NCBI GenBank assembly: GCA_024226315.1
Contig: JAAELT010000458.1
Span: forward strand, 55,650-119,649
DNA length: 64,000 bases
Direction of reading: 5' to 3'
Source of the DNA: a bacterium
GTDB taxonomy: Bacteria > Acidobacteriota > Thermoanaerobaculia > Multivoradales > J023
Below are positions 53,901 through 62,288 of this stretch, piece after piece. The notes beneath the pieces are model-generated. The model was not told where the DNA came from. It made no database searches and saw only the letters and a program-made list of their open reading frames with translations. Within the stretch, counting starts at the first letter, position 1; every line of letters begins with the position of its first letter. The position numbers and the translations under genes were made by a program.

Positions 53901-54398
53901 CAGGCGCAGGCGTGAGGCGATCATCGAGGCCCGCTGCGCCTCGTCGAGGAACAGGCGCCGGGTGGTGTCGCGGGGCAGCAGCAGCTCGCGGGCGTAGACG
54001 TTGGCCTGGAGCTCTTGACGCTCGCGCGCGCTGTAGGACTCGACCCGGTGCACGCCGGCCGGCGTCGGCTCGTCGGACGAGGAGGCGTCGACGTCGTCGG
54101 CGGCGCAGGCGGTGGTGCCCTCGTGCAGCTCCAGGTGGCCGAGCTCGTGGGCGATGAGCGCGGCAGCGGCGTCTTCTTCGACCTGGCCGTTGTAGAAGAT
54201 CGCCTCGATGCCGCGGTCGAGCACCGCCTCGGCGCCGGCGAGCAGCACGTCGTCGGGCTGGAGCGGAATCAGGTCGTAGCCGCGCTGGCAGGCGCGTGCC
54301 TCCACCAGTCGCCAGCCGGCGGGCAGCTCGCGCGCGCCGCCGAGGGCCTGGGCGTGGCTCGCCCGCGCGCGTCGCCTGACCAGCTCGAGGGCGTCCAT
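50919..54398 (-). CDS. ImmA/IrrE metalloprotease-UvrD helicase-Cas4/AddB-like fusion
   Basis: A 1159-aa three-part protein. Residues 1-150: ImmA/IrrE-type zinc protease, HELGH at 84-88 and the downstream QELQANVYARELLLP block. Residues 205-890: superfamily 1 helicase, with Walker A GPGTGKT (225-231), LTFSNKAAREI, VDEYQDVN, NYRSS, GSKGLEFEAVH and FVALSRGKTHLHL. Residues 900-1150: an AddB/Cas4-like region with four Cys in an Fe-S arrangement (YEQC, then CPRC and FVC). The usual DxKTG nuclease motif appears as VFRTG in LLRVFRTGRKG, so the nuclease may be inactive. Roles in DNA repair or phage defence are inferred. The 26-bp gap follows the upstream gene of the sigma-containing operon. Confidence 0.88.
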   Translation of the reverse strand: MDALELVRRRARASHAQALGGARELPAGWRLVEARACQRGYDLIPLQPDDVLLAGAEAVLDRGIEAIFYNGQVEEDAAAALIAHELGHLELHEGTTACAADDVDASSSDEPTPAGVHRVESYSARERQELQANVYARELLLPRDTTRRLFLDEAQRASMIASRLRLPIDLVRQQLCESLLTPAPPAAPPEATGDGADVPASALSLDPSQRAAAEHTGSPLLLEAGPGTGKTRTLVARIVRLIESGVDPVSILALTFSNKAAREITDRVADVLPRQAPVIWTGTFHSFGLEILRKHHPRVSAEGEVRILDRSDAIELLEEMLPVLGLKHHQNLYEPALQLKEMLAAISRAKDEMTGPEEYQTLARAMQAAARDHEAQERAEKALEVAKVYDVYQRTLALKEAVDFGDLIMKPTLLLESSAAVRDAVRLRHRHVLVDEYQDVNRASARLLEAIAGDGERLWVVGDSRQSIYRFRGASGSNIALFAEDFPGAERMALGVNYRSSAEVVEALEGFARDMSVSRRGLPLELESHLGPAGSAPDLRVTADRPTEIAAVAARIRRLCELGVPLSEQAVLCRSNARVHAFSRGLEEHGVPVLHLGSLFERDEVRDMLSLLWLIADRRGGALMRVAAFESYAVPLEDVRVFLRAVRELEISALEALDRLDEIEGLSSAGALGLAVLARDLADVDPRETPWQILARYLFDRGSYLSRLLQSETRQTDSRMQCVALYQFLNFIRHARPGGRGYPPTRLLNKVRRLVLLAEERDLRQIPATALHLDAVKLMTIHGSKGLEFEAVHLPAMTTTGLPSNFRPPRCPPPAGMIEQADDAASAALDAEDLVRASHDAEEECLFFVALSRGKTHLHLYRSRRTGAVRRNPSIFLSRLRLGKAEPEKAEAFAPSTDDGLVPIVGEPPDTRPGRDLAAYEQCPRRYFYGRLFGLPGTWRDSAFVRTHRAIYGVLDWLKEQPPGDFPAAELVREQLDAAWKDAGPVKHAFEPHYRRLADTIVDHLIESHADLPLEQGEPLPIELPSGTVTVEPDLWAGLPDGKILLRVFRTGRKGSFRADDMIYGLYEAASRLRYGAGGSELEVLHLTDRRRTRVAMSVERIMSRCEKADRYLGDLAAGRFPTKPDQVRCPRCPYFFVCPTVPEGVFELKPDESEEAGS

Positions 54399-54423
54399 CG
54401 GTGGCGTCGGTCGGAGAGGTCAG

Positions 54424-55008
54424 TCAGTCGGCCAGCCAGCGGCTCTTGTCCTCCGCCGCCAGAGTCGAGCGACGGACGGCTTCGGCGAAGGTCTCCTTGG
54501 GCCCGGAGCGGGGCGGGGCGGCGGCCTTGAAGCTGACCCCGGCGTGCAGCCGGGCGGGCGCCGCCAGGTGCGCCGCCATCACCTGGGGCTGTATCGCGAG
54601 CTCACCGCACAGGCCCTCGAGCAGCGTGTCGGGGACCGTTTCGGCGACGATCTTGCGGTCGCGCAGCTTGGCCAGGATGGTCTTGTCGATCGACAGGGCG
54701 CCGGCGATGCGCGCGAGCTCCGCCGGCGAGCGGTCGGCGAAGGGGTCCGCCGTGGAGGCCTGCCGTTCGGCCAGGGTCTCTCGCAGTGTTTCGCGGAAGT
54801 GGGCCATCGCCTCGGGGACGGCCGAGGCGTCCGCGGCGTCCGCGGGCTCTTCTTCTTCCAGGGTCTCCTGGAGCACCCACTCGACGGCGAAGTCGGTGAG
54901 CTCGGCGGCGAACTGGGGATAGCGGCCGACGAAGTCTTCGAGCGCCACCTCGTCCGGCCGGTCGACGGTCGCGACGAGCTCCTGGAGCACGTCCTGTAGG
55001 CTGGTCAT
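54424..55008 (-). CDS. Regulator-like protein coupled to a sigma factor and ImmA-helicase
   Basis: A 194-aa soluble protein with two conserved-looking parts: an N-terminal acidic helix bundle (LEDFVGRYPQFAAELTDFAVEW) and a C-terminal part (LARIAGALSIDKTILAKLRDRKIVAETVP, then a pattern AHLAAPARLHAGVSFKA and FAEAVRRSTL). It has no signal peptide and no named domain. It overlaps the sigma-factor stop (ATGA) and precedes the ImmA-helicase gene. By position it is the most likely partner or target of the ImmA protease, or a regulator of the sigma factor; both ideas are inference. Confidence 0.65.
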   Translation of the reverse strand: MTSLQDVLQELVATVDRPDEVALEDFVGRYPQFAAELTDFAVEWVLQETLEEEEPADAADASAVPEAMAHFRETLRETLAERQASTADPFADRSPAELARIAGALSIDKTILAKLRDRKIVAETVPDTLLEGLCGELAIQPQVMAAHLAAPARLHAGVSFKAAAPPRSGPKETFAEAVRRSTLAAEDKSRWLAD

Positions 55009-55784
55009 GTGCCCTCCTCCCGGCCGGTTTTCTTACCGAAGGTCTGGAGCTTGGCCTCGGCGCTGCGCAGCCGGTTGCGCACCGTCCGCTCGGAGCGTCC
55101 GAGCAGGTTCACCAGGGTCGCGGCTCGCGGCGCGCTGGAGCTCATCGGTACGCCGGCGAGCCTGTGCAGAACCAGCACCTTGCGTTCCTCCTCGCTCAGC
55201 GTGGCGAGCGCCTGGCGGAGCAGCACCATGTCTTCCTGATCCGCCGCCACCGGCAGGCGCCGATCGAGCTCCGAGACGGCCGACTCCGAGTCGTCGTCCT
55301 CGTCCAGGGCCACAAGACGCTCCTCGTGTCGTCGCTGGCGCCGGCAGACGTCGATGCGAAGGCGCTTGAGCGCCAGGGCGAAGCGGACCTCGAAGAAGTC
55401 CGCCGCGTCACCCGGCTCGGCGAGCGACACGGCGAGCCGGCCGAGAACCTCCTCGCGCACCTCGGCCGCGGGGGCGGGGTCGAAGCCCCTGACCGTCCGT
55501 CTCAGGCCGACCTCGCAGCGCGTCAGCAGCACGGGCAGCAGGCGCTCGGCGAGCTGGCGCGAGCCGCCCCGCAGGTCCCGCCGGATCAAGTGCACGATGC
55601 ATTCCTCGGACATGTGGTCTTCCGTTCCCGGCTCGGCGCGGGCGCATGCCATGATCCGCCGCGGATCGAGGTCGAGAGCCGCGGCGATCTCGGCTTCGAT
55701 CCGTACCGGCCGCCGCAGGGACTCGCCGCTGGCGGTCGTCCTGGTCAGCGGCTCGACGGCGCGCTCGAGGATCGCGGAGCCCAC
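55005..55784 (-). CDS. Atypical RNA polymerase sigma-factor-like protein
   Basis: A 259-aa protein. The middle (LAERLLPVLLTRCEVGLRRTVRGFD, FFEVRFALALKRLRIDVCRRQRRHEE) has a sigma-2-like helical pattern, and the end has LATLSEEERKVLVLHRLAGVPMSS and LLGRSERTVRNRLRSAEAKLQ, a sigma-4-like helix-turn-helix with a few extra residues in between. An N-terminal extension of about 57 residues precedes the sigma part. GTG 55784 is the start used; ATG 55613 is the alternative. It is the first gene of the operon with the regulator-like and ImmA-helicase genes, and could activate that operon. Confidence 0.7.
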   Translation of the reverse strand: MGSAILERAVEPLTRTTASGESLRRPVRIEAEIAAALDLDPRRIMACARAEPGTEDHMSEECIVHLIRRDLRGGSRQLAERLLPVLLTRCEVGLRRTVRGFDPAPAAEVREEVLGRLAVSLAEPGDAADFFEVRFALALKRLRIDVCRRQRRHEERLVALDEDDDSESAVSELDRRLPVAADQEDMVLLRQALATLSEEERKVLVLHRLAGVPMSSSAPRAATLVNLLGRSERTVRNRLRSAEAKLQTFGKKTGREEGT

Positions 55785-56067
55785 GCCGTGCCTCTACCCC
55801 CAGTGAATCGCCGGCCGGGGCCAAAACCGGCAAGTCGGGCTCTCGATGAGCCGACGGTCGGGTGCTGCGTTGGCCCGCCTCTGGCGGGACGGGGAGTCTG
55901 CGGGCGACGGCATGGTGTTTGACGGGCGGATCTCGATAGGTTCGCGGAAGTTTCATCTATCTCAACAGATCCATCAAGTTTCGCATTCCCACTGAGAGGC
56001 TAAAGGTCGATCGAGAAAGCTGGGGTATCCTTGAGCGACACGGACCCGGCGGCGAGGAGGAACAACC

Positions 56068-57432
56068 ATGAACGACACTGGGCGCCCCTCCGGGGCGACC
56101 GGCACACAGCATCCGCGCGCGGCCCTGATCACGGGGTTCCTGCTCTGGGCTCTCGCGGCTCCGCTCGCCGCCGAGCCCGAACGGGTGGTGCTGCGCGGCG
56201 CCCGGCTGATCGACGGTCGCGGCGACGCGCCGCTGGCCGGGGTCAGCCTGGTGATCGAGGGCGAACGGATCGTGTCGGTGAGGAAGACGACCGCGGCGTC
56301 CGCCGGCACCCGGGTGATCGATCTGGGCGGCGCCACCCTGCTGCCCGGCTTGATCGACGCCCACACCCACCCCCTGATCTCGACCGACAGCTACCAGATC
56401 GACCAGCTGCGCTGGTCCTCGGCCTACAAAGCGCTCAAGGGCCTCAAGGCGGTGCAGGACAATCTCCTCGCCGGCTGGACGACGCTGCGCATCGCCGGCG
56501 ACGCCGACCGCTATTACGCCCACCTCGACATCCGTAGGGCGATCGACGAGGGGATGTTCGTCGGCCCGCGGATCACCGGCGCCGGCCACTACCTGTCGGT
56601 CACCGGCGGCGGCGGCGACATCAACTTCCTGCCCTCGGAGCTGCGCGTGCCGACCGACGGCAAGGTGGTCGACGGCGTTGACGAGATGCGGCGGGCGGTG
56701 CGCGAGGAGATCAAGTACGGCAGCGACTGGATCAAGCTGCTGGTCACCGGTGCCTTCATGTCCACCGGCGATCGGCCCGAGGATGTGCACATGAGCCCCG
56801 AGGAGCTGCGGGTAGCGGTGGAGGAGGCGGCGCGTCGCGGCGTGCCGGTGATGGCCCACGCTCACGGCACCGAGGGCATCAAGCAGGCGATCCGCGCCGG
56901 CGTCCGCTCGATCGAGCACGGCACTTTCATGGACGACGAGGCGATCGACCTGATGATCGAGCACGACGTCTTCCTGGTGCCGACGGTCTACATCGGCGAG
57001 TACTACATCGAGAAAGGCTCCGACAGCGAGGAGATGGAGAAGATGGTCGAGCTGTCGAAGAGCACCCAGGCCGACTTCGAGTTGCGGGTGGCCGAAGCCG
57101 TCCGGCGCGGCGTCAAAGTGGCCGTGGGCACCGACTTCGGCGGCTATCCGCCGCGCATCAACGCCGGCGAGATCTCAGCCATGGTGCGTGTCGGCATGAC
57201 TCCCATGCAGGCGATCCAGGCCGCCACCCGCGTCGGCGCCGAGTTGCTCGGGTGGGAGGATCGCGTGGGCACCCTCGAGCCCGGCAAGCTGGCCGACGTC
57301 ATCGCCGTCGCCGGCAATCCGCTCGACGACGTCTCCGAGCTCGAAGACGTGATCTTCGTGATGATCGGCGGCCGGGTGGTCAAGGCGCCCGACGGCGTGT
57401 CGGTGGCTGGGCCGACGATGGGCCCGCGGTAG
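56068..57432 (+). CDS. Exported metal-dependent amidohydrolase
   Basis: A 454-aa amidohydrolase-superfamily protein with a signal peptide (LITGFLLWALAAPLAA). Metal ligands and active site: LPGLIDAHTHP (HxH), SDWIKLLVTGAF with the Lys that is usually carboxylated, VMAHAHGTEG, SIEHGTF and VAVGTDFGGYPP with the final Asp. This is the imidazolonepropionase-like/prolidase-type branch, often secreted and active on dipeptides. The substrate is not known. Divergent from the sigma gene, with about 280 bp between them that should hold both promoters. Confidence 0.9.
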   Translation: MNDTGRPSGATGTQHPRAALITGFLLWALAAPLAAEPERVVLRGARLIDGRGDAPLAGVSLVIEGERIVSVRKTTAASAGTRVIDLGGATLLPGLIDAHTHPLISTDSYQIDQLRWSSAYKALKGLKAVQDNLLAGWTTLRIAGDADRYYAHLDIRRAIDEGMFVGPRITGAGHYLSVTGGGGDINFLPSELRVPTDGKVVDGVDEMRRAVREEIKYGSDWIKLLVTGAFMSTGDRPEDVHMSPEELRVAVEEAARRGVPVMAHAHGTEGIKQAIRAGVRSIEHGTFMDDEAIDLMIEHDVFLVPTVYIGEYYIEKGSDSEEMEKMVELSKSTQADFELRVAEAVRRGVKVAVGTDFGGYPPRINAGEISAMVRVGMTPMQAIQAATRVGAELLGWEDRVGTLEPGKLADVIAVAGNPLDDVSELEDVIFVMIGGRVVKAPDGVSVAGPTMGPR

Positions 57433-57647
57433 CGGAGCTACTCGGCGACTTCCGCATTTCGGGCGCTGTCGGGAGAGGTGCGTCCAGGCGTTTCGCTACG
57501 AAGAAGGATTCGGTCGAAGGATTCTTCCGGCTCCAGACTCATCACTGTATGCATATGCATTGTAGGCCCCGCAGCTGCGATTCGCCCTCTTCGAAACACG
57601 GCGAAACATGACGAATGACAAGCGATCTGAAGAAAGGAGCGATCGAA

Positions 57648-58475
57648 ATGAAAGGACATCCCCGCGTGCTGAGTCTTCTCTTCACCGCGTTGGTGACTCT
57701 GCTTCTGGCGGCCGTCCCGGCCGCCTGGGCGGGCGACAGCGACAGCGATAGTGGCAGCGACAGCGACAGTGGCAGCGACAGTGACAGCGAAGAGGCCATT
57801 CCCTTCGACGTCGCAAATGTCTTCTTCGAGCTCAACAACACCGACGGCGACCTGGGCATCCATTCGCTGATCGACGGCGAGCCCTGGCAGACGCTGGCGC
57901 TGGAGACTCCGAACGGCCCCGAGAATCTCGAGATTCTGCTCCACGGCTCGCTCAAACGGCAGGGGCTGACCGAGCTGTTCTACGAGAGCGCCGAGCCGAC
58001 CTTTGACGAGCTCGATCCCGAGGACTTCTTCGCCCGCTTTCCGGAAGGGGAGTACGAGATCGAAGGCACCACCATCGAGGGCGACGAGCTGGAGAGCACG
58101 GCGACCGTCACCCACCTGATGCCGGCGCCGCCGGAGGTGTCGGTCAACGACGAGGAACTGCCCGAGGACTGCGAGGAGGATCCGCTCTCGATCGAGCTCG
58201 ACGACGAGCTCGTGATCTCCTGGGACGAGATCACCATGTCGCATCCCGACCTCGGTCGCACCAACGAGCCGATCGAGGTCACCAACTACCAGGTGGTGGT
58301 GGAGCGCGAGGAGCCGACGCCCCTGAAGATCACCATCGACGTGGATCCGGACGTCACCGAGGTGGCGATCCCCGCCGGCTTCGTCGCCTCGGGCGAGGAA
58401 ATCAAGGTCGAGGTCCTGGTGCGCGAGGCCAGCGACAACCAGACCGCGACCGAGAGCTGCTTCGAGGTCGATTGA
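57648..58475 (+). CDS. Secreted acidic protein with a Ser-Asp repeat
   Basis: A 275-aa exported protein. After the signal (LLFTALVTLLLAAVPAAWA) comes a (DS)n/GSDSDS repeat of about 18 residues, then a beta-rich acidic body (IPFDVANVFFELNNTDGDLGIHS, PEVSVNDEELPEDCEEDPL, ITIDVDPDVTEVAIPAGF) and no known catalytic motif. Two Cys occur (EDCEED and ESCFE) and might form a disulfide. AAAGGAG precedes ATG 57648. Related acidic extracellular proteins exist but I cannot name the family. It could bind calcium or be a matrix protein; no function is claimed. Confidence 0.7.
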   Translation: MKGHPRVLSLLFTALVTLLLAAVPAAWAGDSDSDSGSDSDSGSDSDSEEAIPFDVANVFFELNNTDGDLGIHSLIDGEPWQTLALETPNGPENLEILLHGSLKRQGLTELFYESAEPTFDELDPEDFFARFPEGEYEIEGTTIEGDELESTATVTHLMPAPPEVSVNDEELPEDCEEDPLSIELDDELVISWDEITMSHPDLGRTNEPIEVTNYQVVVEREEPTPLKITIDVDPDVTEVAIPAGFVASGEEIKVEVLVREASDNQTATESCFEVD

Positions 58476-58773
58476 CGCTTCGAACGGGCGAGCAGCGTCC
58501 GGCTCCGTTCGCCGCCGAGCCCGAGGCACGGCCGGCGGACGGGGCTCTCCTCGGGCACGTACTCGATCTCCATCGACTTGAGCTCCTCGGCCTCCGGCAT
58601 GGTCATGAAGTAGTGGAAGACATGGTGGTCCTCGTCGACCGCCCGAGTGACGGCTAGAGCTGTCCTGCCGGTACCACCCCACCGCGTCGACGATCCTACA
58701 CGTTCGGGTGTTTGCTTCCTGGTCCAGGACGGTGATGCTCGAATAGCGGGACCTTCTCACGGAGCATCCTGGA
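58476..58773. other. Intergenic region, possible gene remnant on the minus strand
   Basis: About 300 bp between the acidic secreted protein and the ppk1 remnant. On the minus strand, a stretch near 58560-58660 reads DEDHHVFHYFMTMPEAEELKSMEIEYVP without an intact gene around it; it loosely resembles the end of DUF1579-type proteins. No promoter or RNA was recognised. Confidence 0.35.
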
Positions 58774-59424
58774 ATGAGCACGAGCCCGGCAACACCAGTC
58801 CGCGGAACCGGGCGCCACGGCGAGCGCGGCGCCCGGCCGCCGAAGGCGAAGGACGCCGGCGCCGAGGTGCGTTGCTACAGTGAGCTCACCCGGCGGCAGC
58901 GGCGGCTCCTGCACCGGGACTTCCAGCGCCAGATCCTGCCCGCGCTGACGCCCATGGCTCTCGATCCCGGCCATCCCCTGCCGCGGGTTTTCGGTCAGAG
59001 CATCAACCTGGCGGTGATCCTGAAGGAGCCGGGACACCGGGAACGCTTCGGAAGCCTGACCCTGCCGAACATGTTTCCCCGGCTCTGGCGGATTCCCGGC
59101 GGGCCAGGGTCTGGCGGATCACGGCCCAGCCAGTTCGTCCGGTTGGAGGAAGTGGTCGCCGCCAACGTCGACTCGCTGTTCCCGGGGCTCGAGGTCGTCG
59201 GCACCTCGTCGTTCCGCATCAGGTGTACGGCGGGCGACCGCGCTGACGGCGACAGCGCCTCGAATCGGCTGCCGCCGATGCGGGCACGCCACCACCGGCG
59301 CCGTTGCGAACCCTGCCTGCGGCTCGAGGTGGCGCGCGGCATGCCCCGGCATGTCCGCGACCTGCTGATCCAGACGCTCGGAATCTCGCCCGAACAGGCG
59401 GTCACCGTCGACGGTCCCTTGTAG
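58774..59424 (+). pseudogene. ppk1: Internal fragment of polyphosphate kinase 1
   Basis: The 216-residue frame contains the middle N-terminal region of Ppk1: FQRQILPALTPMALDPGHPLPRVFGQSINLAVILKEP, PRLWRIPGG, FVRLEEVVAANVDSLFPGLEVV, SSFRIR, then LRLEVARGMPRHVRDLLIQTLGI and TVDGPL (given as patterns). Ppk1 is about 700 aa; the two catalytic domains with the phosphohistidine are missing and there is no canonical start. Several substitutions in normally conserved positions also suggest decay. It is a remnant of a deleted ppk1 gene. It converges with the serine hydrolase gene. Confidence 0.85.
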
Positions 59425-59502
59425 CGGGCCTGTTCATCGTGCCCGTAGCGCTCGGCGAAGCAAAATGCGAAGTCGACGGGGTCGTGGTCGAATGGCGGCA
59501 GA

Positions 59503-61065
59503 TCAGGCCCCCCGCGGACGCCGGAGACGTCGTATCCCTCGCCAGGCGCCCCAACCGAGCAGACTCGCGAGCGCCAGGGCGAGAAGGACGGCGTAGACGA
59601 GGAGCGCGGTAGGCGATTCCCAGGCCGAGATCCGGCGGGCGCGCATCATGCCCACATACAGCCAGTCGCCGTCGAACAGGACCGTGGAATCGTCGAACAT
59701 CGAGCCCTGGATCCGAAAGCGATTCGGCCCGGTGGGCCGCAGCGCGCTCTCACCCGTCAGGCGCGAGCTCTGCACCAGCGTGTCGCCACGCCGCTCGAAC
59801 CCGAGGCTCATCAGGTACGGCAGGTACCAGAATTCCGGATCGACGAAGTCCCGCAGCCGGTACTGGCCGGCCACCCTGTCGAGCTCCGCCGCCGAGGGCT
59901 GGTAGCCGGCGGCGGCCGGCGGCGGCACGATCAAGTCGAGAACGCGTCTCCCGGTGACCGACGTCGGCCCGTTGTCCGCCAGGTTCGACAGCACCACCAC
60001 GCCCGCGTCTTCGTCAGGCAGCAAGGACAGCCGTGCCGCGGCGCCATGAAGGCTGCCGTCCCACCAGACCATGCGGCGGCCCGGCCGTTCACGCACCGCG
60101 AAGCCGAGGCCGAAGCCCTCGTCGAGCTCCGGATGCGCCCGTGCCTGGAGACGCATCATCTCGGCGACCGACTCGCCGCGCAGGACGCGGACACCATCGA
60201 GCTCGCCTTCGCCCAGCAGCATTAGCGCGAAGCGCGCGAGATCGGGAGCGGCGGTGATCAGAGCGCCGGCCGGCGCGATCGCCGTCGTGTCGGCGTGGTG
60301 GGTACGTTCCGAGCCGCCTTTGAAAACGTCACCATACGCCGCCGCCAGGGAGCCCTCGAGTCGCCAGGGCGATTCGAATGTCGAGCGGCTCATGCCGAGC
60401 GGCTCGAAGAGCGCACGGTGGGCGTACTCTGGAAAGGGCTGACCCGCGGCCTGCGCCGCCAGAAAGCCCGCCAGAGCGAAGCCGTCGTTGGAGTAGACGA
60501 TACGCTCACCCGGCGTGTGGATGGTGCGCAGGCCCCGCGCCAGGTGTTCCTCCATGGTCGGAACCGGATTTGCCCGATCGATAATGCCACTCCATGCCAC
60601 GGGCAGTCCCGAGCTGTGCGACAGGAGTTGACGGAGAGTCGCGGGGGCGCCCTCGCCGGCGCCGCCGCGCACCTGGAGGGCGGGCTCCAGGTAGGTATTC
60701 ACCGGTTCGTCGAGGTCCAGCCGCCCTTCCTCGACCTGGCGCATGACGAGCGCGGCGGTCAGGGTCTTCGACACGGACGCCGCCGGGAACCGGGTGCCGA
60801 GGGTCGCGGCCCGGCCGGCCTCCCGGTCGGCGAATCCGGACGCGAGCTCGACCACCACCAGCCCGTCGCGCACCGCCACGACGCACATCGCCGGCGTGCC
60901 GCCGCGCTCCCGCTCCTCCTCGACGATCCGCCGAACCTCGTCCTCGGGCGTCGCGCCGGCCGCGGCTCCGGCGGCCAGCGTCGCCGCCAGGACCAGCCAG
61001 ATCTCCGGCCCCGCCAGTCTTCGTGGTCGCTCCGAGATCTTCGCCTGACCGATCGAGGGCTTCAT
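59503..61065 (-). CDS. Exported serine hydrolase, beta-lactamase class C/esterase family
   Basis: A 520-aa protein. Signal or anchor at the N-terminus (EIWLVLAATLAAGAAAGA), the catalytic motif SVSK near residue 97 within FPAASVSKTLTAALV, LLSHSSGLP, the second motif YSN in IVYSNDGFALAG, and WDGSLHGAAARLSL near the KTG-equivalent. One helix at the C-terminus (ALLVYAVLLALALASLLGWGAW) anchors it to the membrane. The family includes penicillin-binding proteins, esterases and D-aminopeptidases; the substrate is unknown and beta-lactam resistance is not implied. Confidence 0.9.
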   Translation of the reverse strand: MKPSIGQAKISERPRRLAGPEIWLVLAATLAAGAAAGATPEDEVRRIVEEERERGGTPAMCVVAVRDGLVVVELASGFADREAGRAATLGTRFPAASVSKTLTAALVMRQVEEGRLDLDEPVNTYLEPALQVRGGAGEGAPATLRQLLSHSSGLPVAWSGIIDRANPVPTMEEHLARGLRTIHTPGERIVYSNDGFALAGFLAAQAAGQPFPEYAHRALFEPLGMSRSTFESPWRLEGSLAAAYGDVFKGGSERTHHADTTAIAPAGALITAAPDLARFALMLLGEGELDGVRVLRGESVAEMMRLQARAHPELDEGFGLGFAVRERPGRRMVWWDGSLHGAAARLSLLPDEDAGVVVLSNLADNGPTSVTGRRVLDLIVPPPAAAGYQPSAAELDRVAGQYRLRDFVDPEFWYLPYLMSLGFERRGDTLVQSSRLTGESALRPTGPNRFRIQGSMFDDSTVLFDGDWLYVGMMRARRISAWESPTALLVYAVLLALALASLLGWGAWRGIRRLRRPRGA

Positions 61066-61340
61066 GCTTTGAACTTCCCAGGGTAGGCATCCTATCGCCT
61101 CTTCGGCCCCACCCGTAGAGACGGTGCCTCTTGGAGACAGCGGGCGTAGGGTGAGAGCAGCGCTGCTCGAGATCCCCGGCGCCGCCGAGCTCGGGCGGTC
61201 AGCCCTCGACTCGCGGATCGCGCTCCGTGCCTGGACCAGGATACGGAGTGTGGTGCGAACGACCGCGGGAGGAAACGAATAGACCGAGAGGGATACGCGA
61301 ACTGCAGAAGGAGCCTGCGAGGGGGTACGAGACTTTGGCG

Positions 61341-62288
61341 ATGCTGATCGACGATCTCCTGAAGCGCAACGCGGCCTTCGTCGAAGGGCGCGCGGCGCGA
61401 CCGTTGCCGCGGGCAGAGCAGGTGCCGCTGGCGGTCGTGGCCTGCTACGACCCGCGCCTCGACGCGCTGTTGCGGCCGGCCCTCGGTCTGGCCGAGGGGG
61501 AAGGTTTCATGCTGCGCACCGCCGGCGCCGCGGTGCCGCCGACCAGCCACCTGCTGCGATCTCTGGCGGTCGCCGTCTACCTGTTCGAAGTCGAGGAGGT
61601 GGTGATCGTCGGCCACAGCAGCTGCCGGATGGCGAGCTTTCCCACCGATGATTTCATTTCCGCCTTCCGCCGCCGCGGCGTCGGGCGGGAGACCTTCGGC
61701 GCCGGCGACCTGCGCCGCTGGGCGGGAGCGATCGCGACGCCGCGCGAAGGCGTCCTGGCGACCGCCGCGGCGATCACGGGCGCTCCCTTCCTGCCGCCGG
61801 ACCTGGCCATCGCGGGCGCGGTGCTCGACGACGAGAGCGGCCGGCTCGAGGTGATCCTGCGCCCCGGCGAGCCGCTGCCAGACCACCTGCCGGTGCCGGC
61901 CGGAGGTCCCGGCGACGCCGGTGGGGAGACGCCGACCCGGGAGCCGGCCCCGCCCGCCGTGCCCCCGGCAGCACCGGGATCTCCGCCCTTGCCCAGCGAG
62001 GCGCTGCATCCCGCGTTCACCGCCTTGCGAGCCACCGTCGAGCGGCTGACGGAGGGCGGGGCGCCCGACGGCCTGGACAGCCTGCGAAGAGCGCTCGCGG
62101 CCGAGGGCCATCCGCTCCGCAAGCTGGCGTTGCTGCGGCGCTTCGTCCAGAGGACGGCCGCCGAATCGCCCGAGATCGCCGACGCCTTCGCCGTGCTGAA
62201 ACGCCAGGTGAGCGGCGCCGGCCACGACCTGGCGGCGAAAACCCTCACCGACCTCTTCGGACCCCTGCTCGGGAGGAAAAAGCCATGA
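61341..62288 (+). CDS. Beta-carbonic-anhydrase-like protein with a linker and helical domain
   Basis: A 315-aa protein. Residues 1-190 look like beta-class carbonic anhydrase: VVACYDPRLDALL (CxDxR zinc/dyad motif), GFMLRTAGAAVPP (usual RNAGA position), LFEVEEVVIVGHSSCRM (HxxC zinc motif). All three zinc ligands and the Asp-Arg pair are in place. A Pro-rich linker follows and then a helical region of about 100 residues (FTALRATVERLTEGG, LRKLALLRRFVQRTAAESPE) not found in ordinary members. The start is set at ATG 61341; TTG 61335 is possible. It overlaps the NfeD-like gene by 4 bases, so the carbonic anhydrase is tied to a flotillin operon. Confidence 0.78.
   Translation: MLIDDLLKRNAAFVEGRAARPLPRAEQVPLAVVACYDPRLDALLRPALGLAEGEGFMLRTAGAAVPPTSHLLRSLAVAVYLFEVEEVVIVGHSSCRMASFPTDDFISAFRRRGVGRETFGAGDLRRWAGAIATPREGVLATAAAITGAPFLPPDLAIAGAVLDDESGRLEVILRPGEPLPDHLPVPAGGPGDAGGETPTREPAPPAVPPAAPGSPPLPSEALHPAFTALRATVERLTEGGAPDGLDSLRRALAAEGHPLRKLALLRRFVQRTAAESPEIADAFAVLKRQVSGAGHDLAAKTLTDLFGPLLGRKKP

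Noticed and set aside
58286..58606. Minus-strand frame with MTMPEAEELKSMEIEYVP
   Set aside because: Loosely like DUF1579 ends but truncated, with no start region and overlapping the acidic secreted protein. Noted only as a possible remnant.
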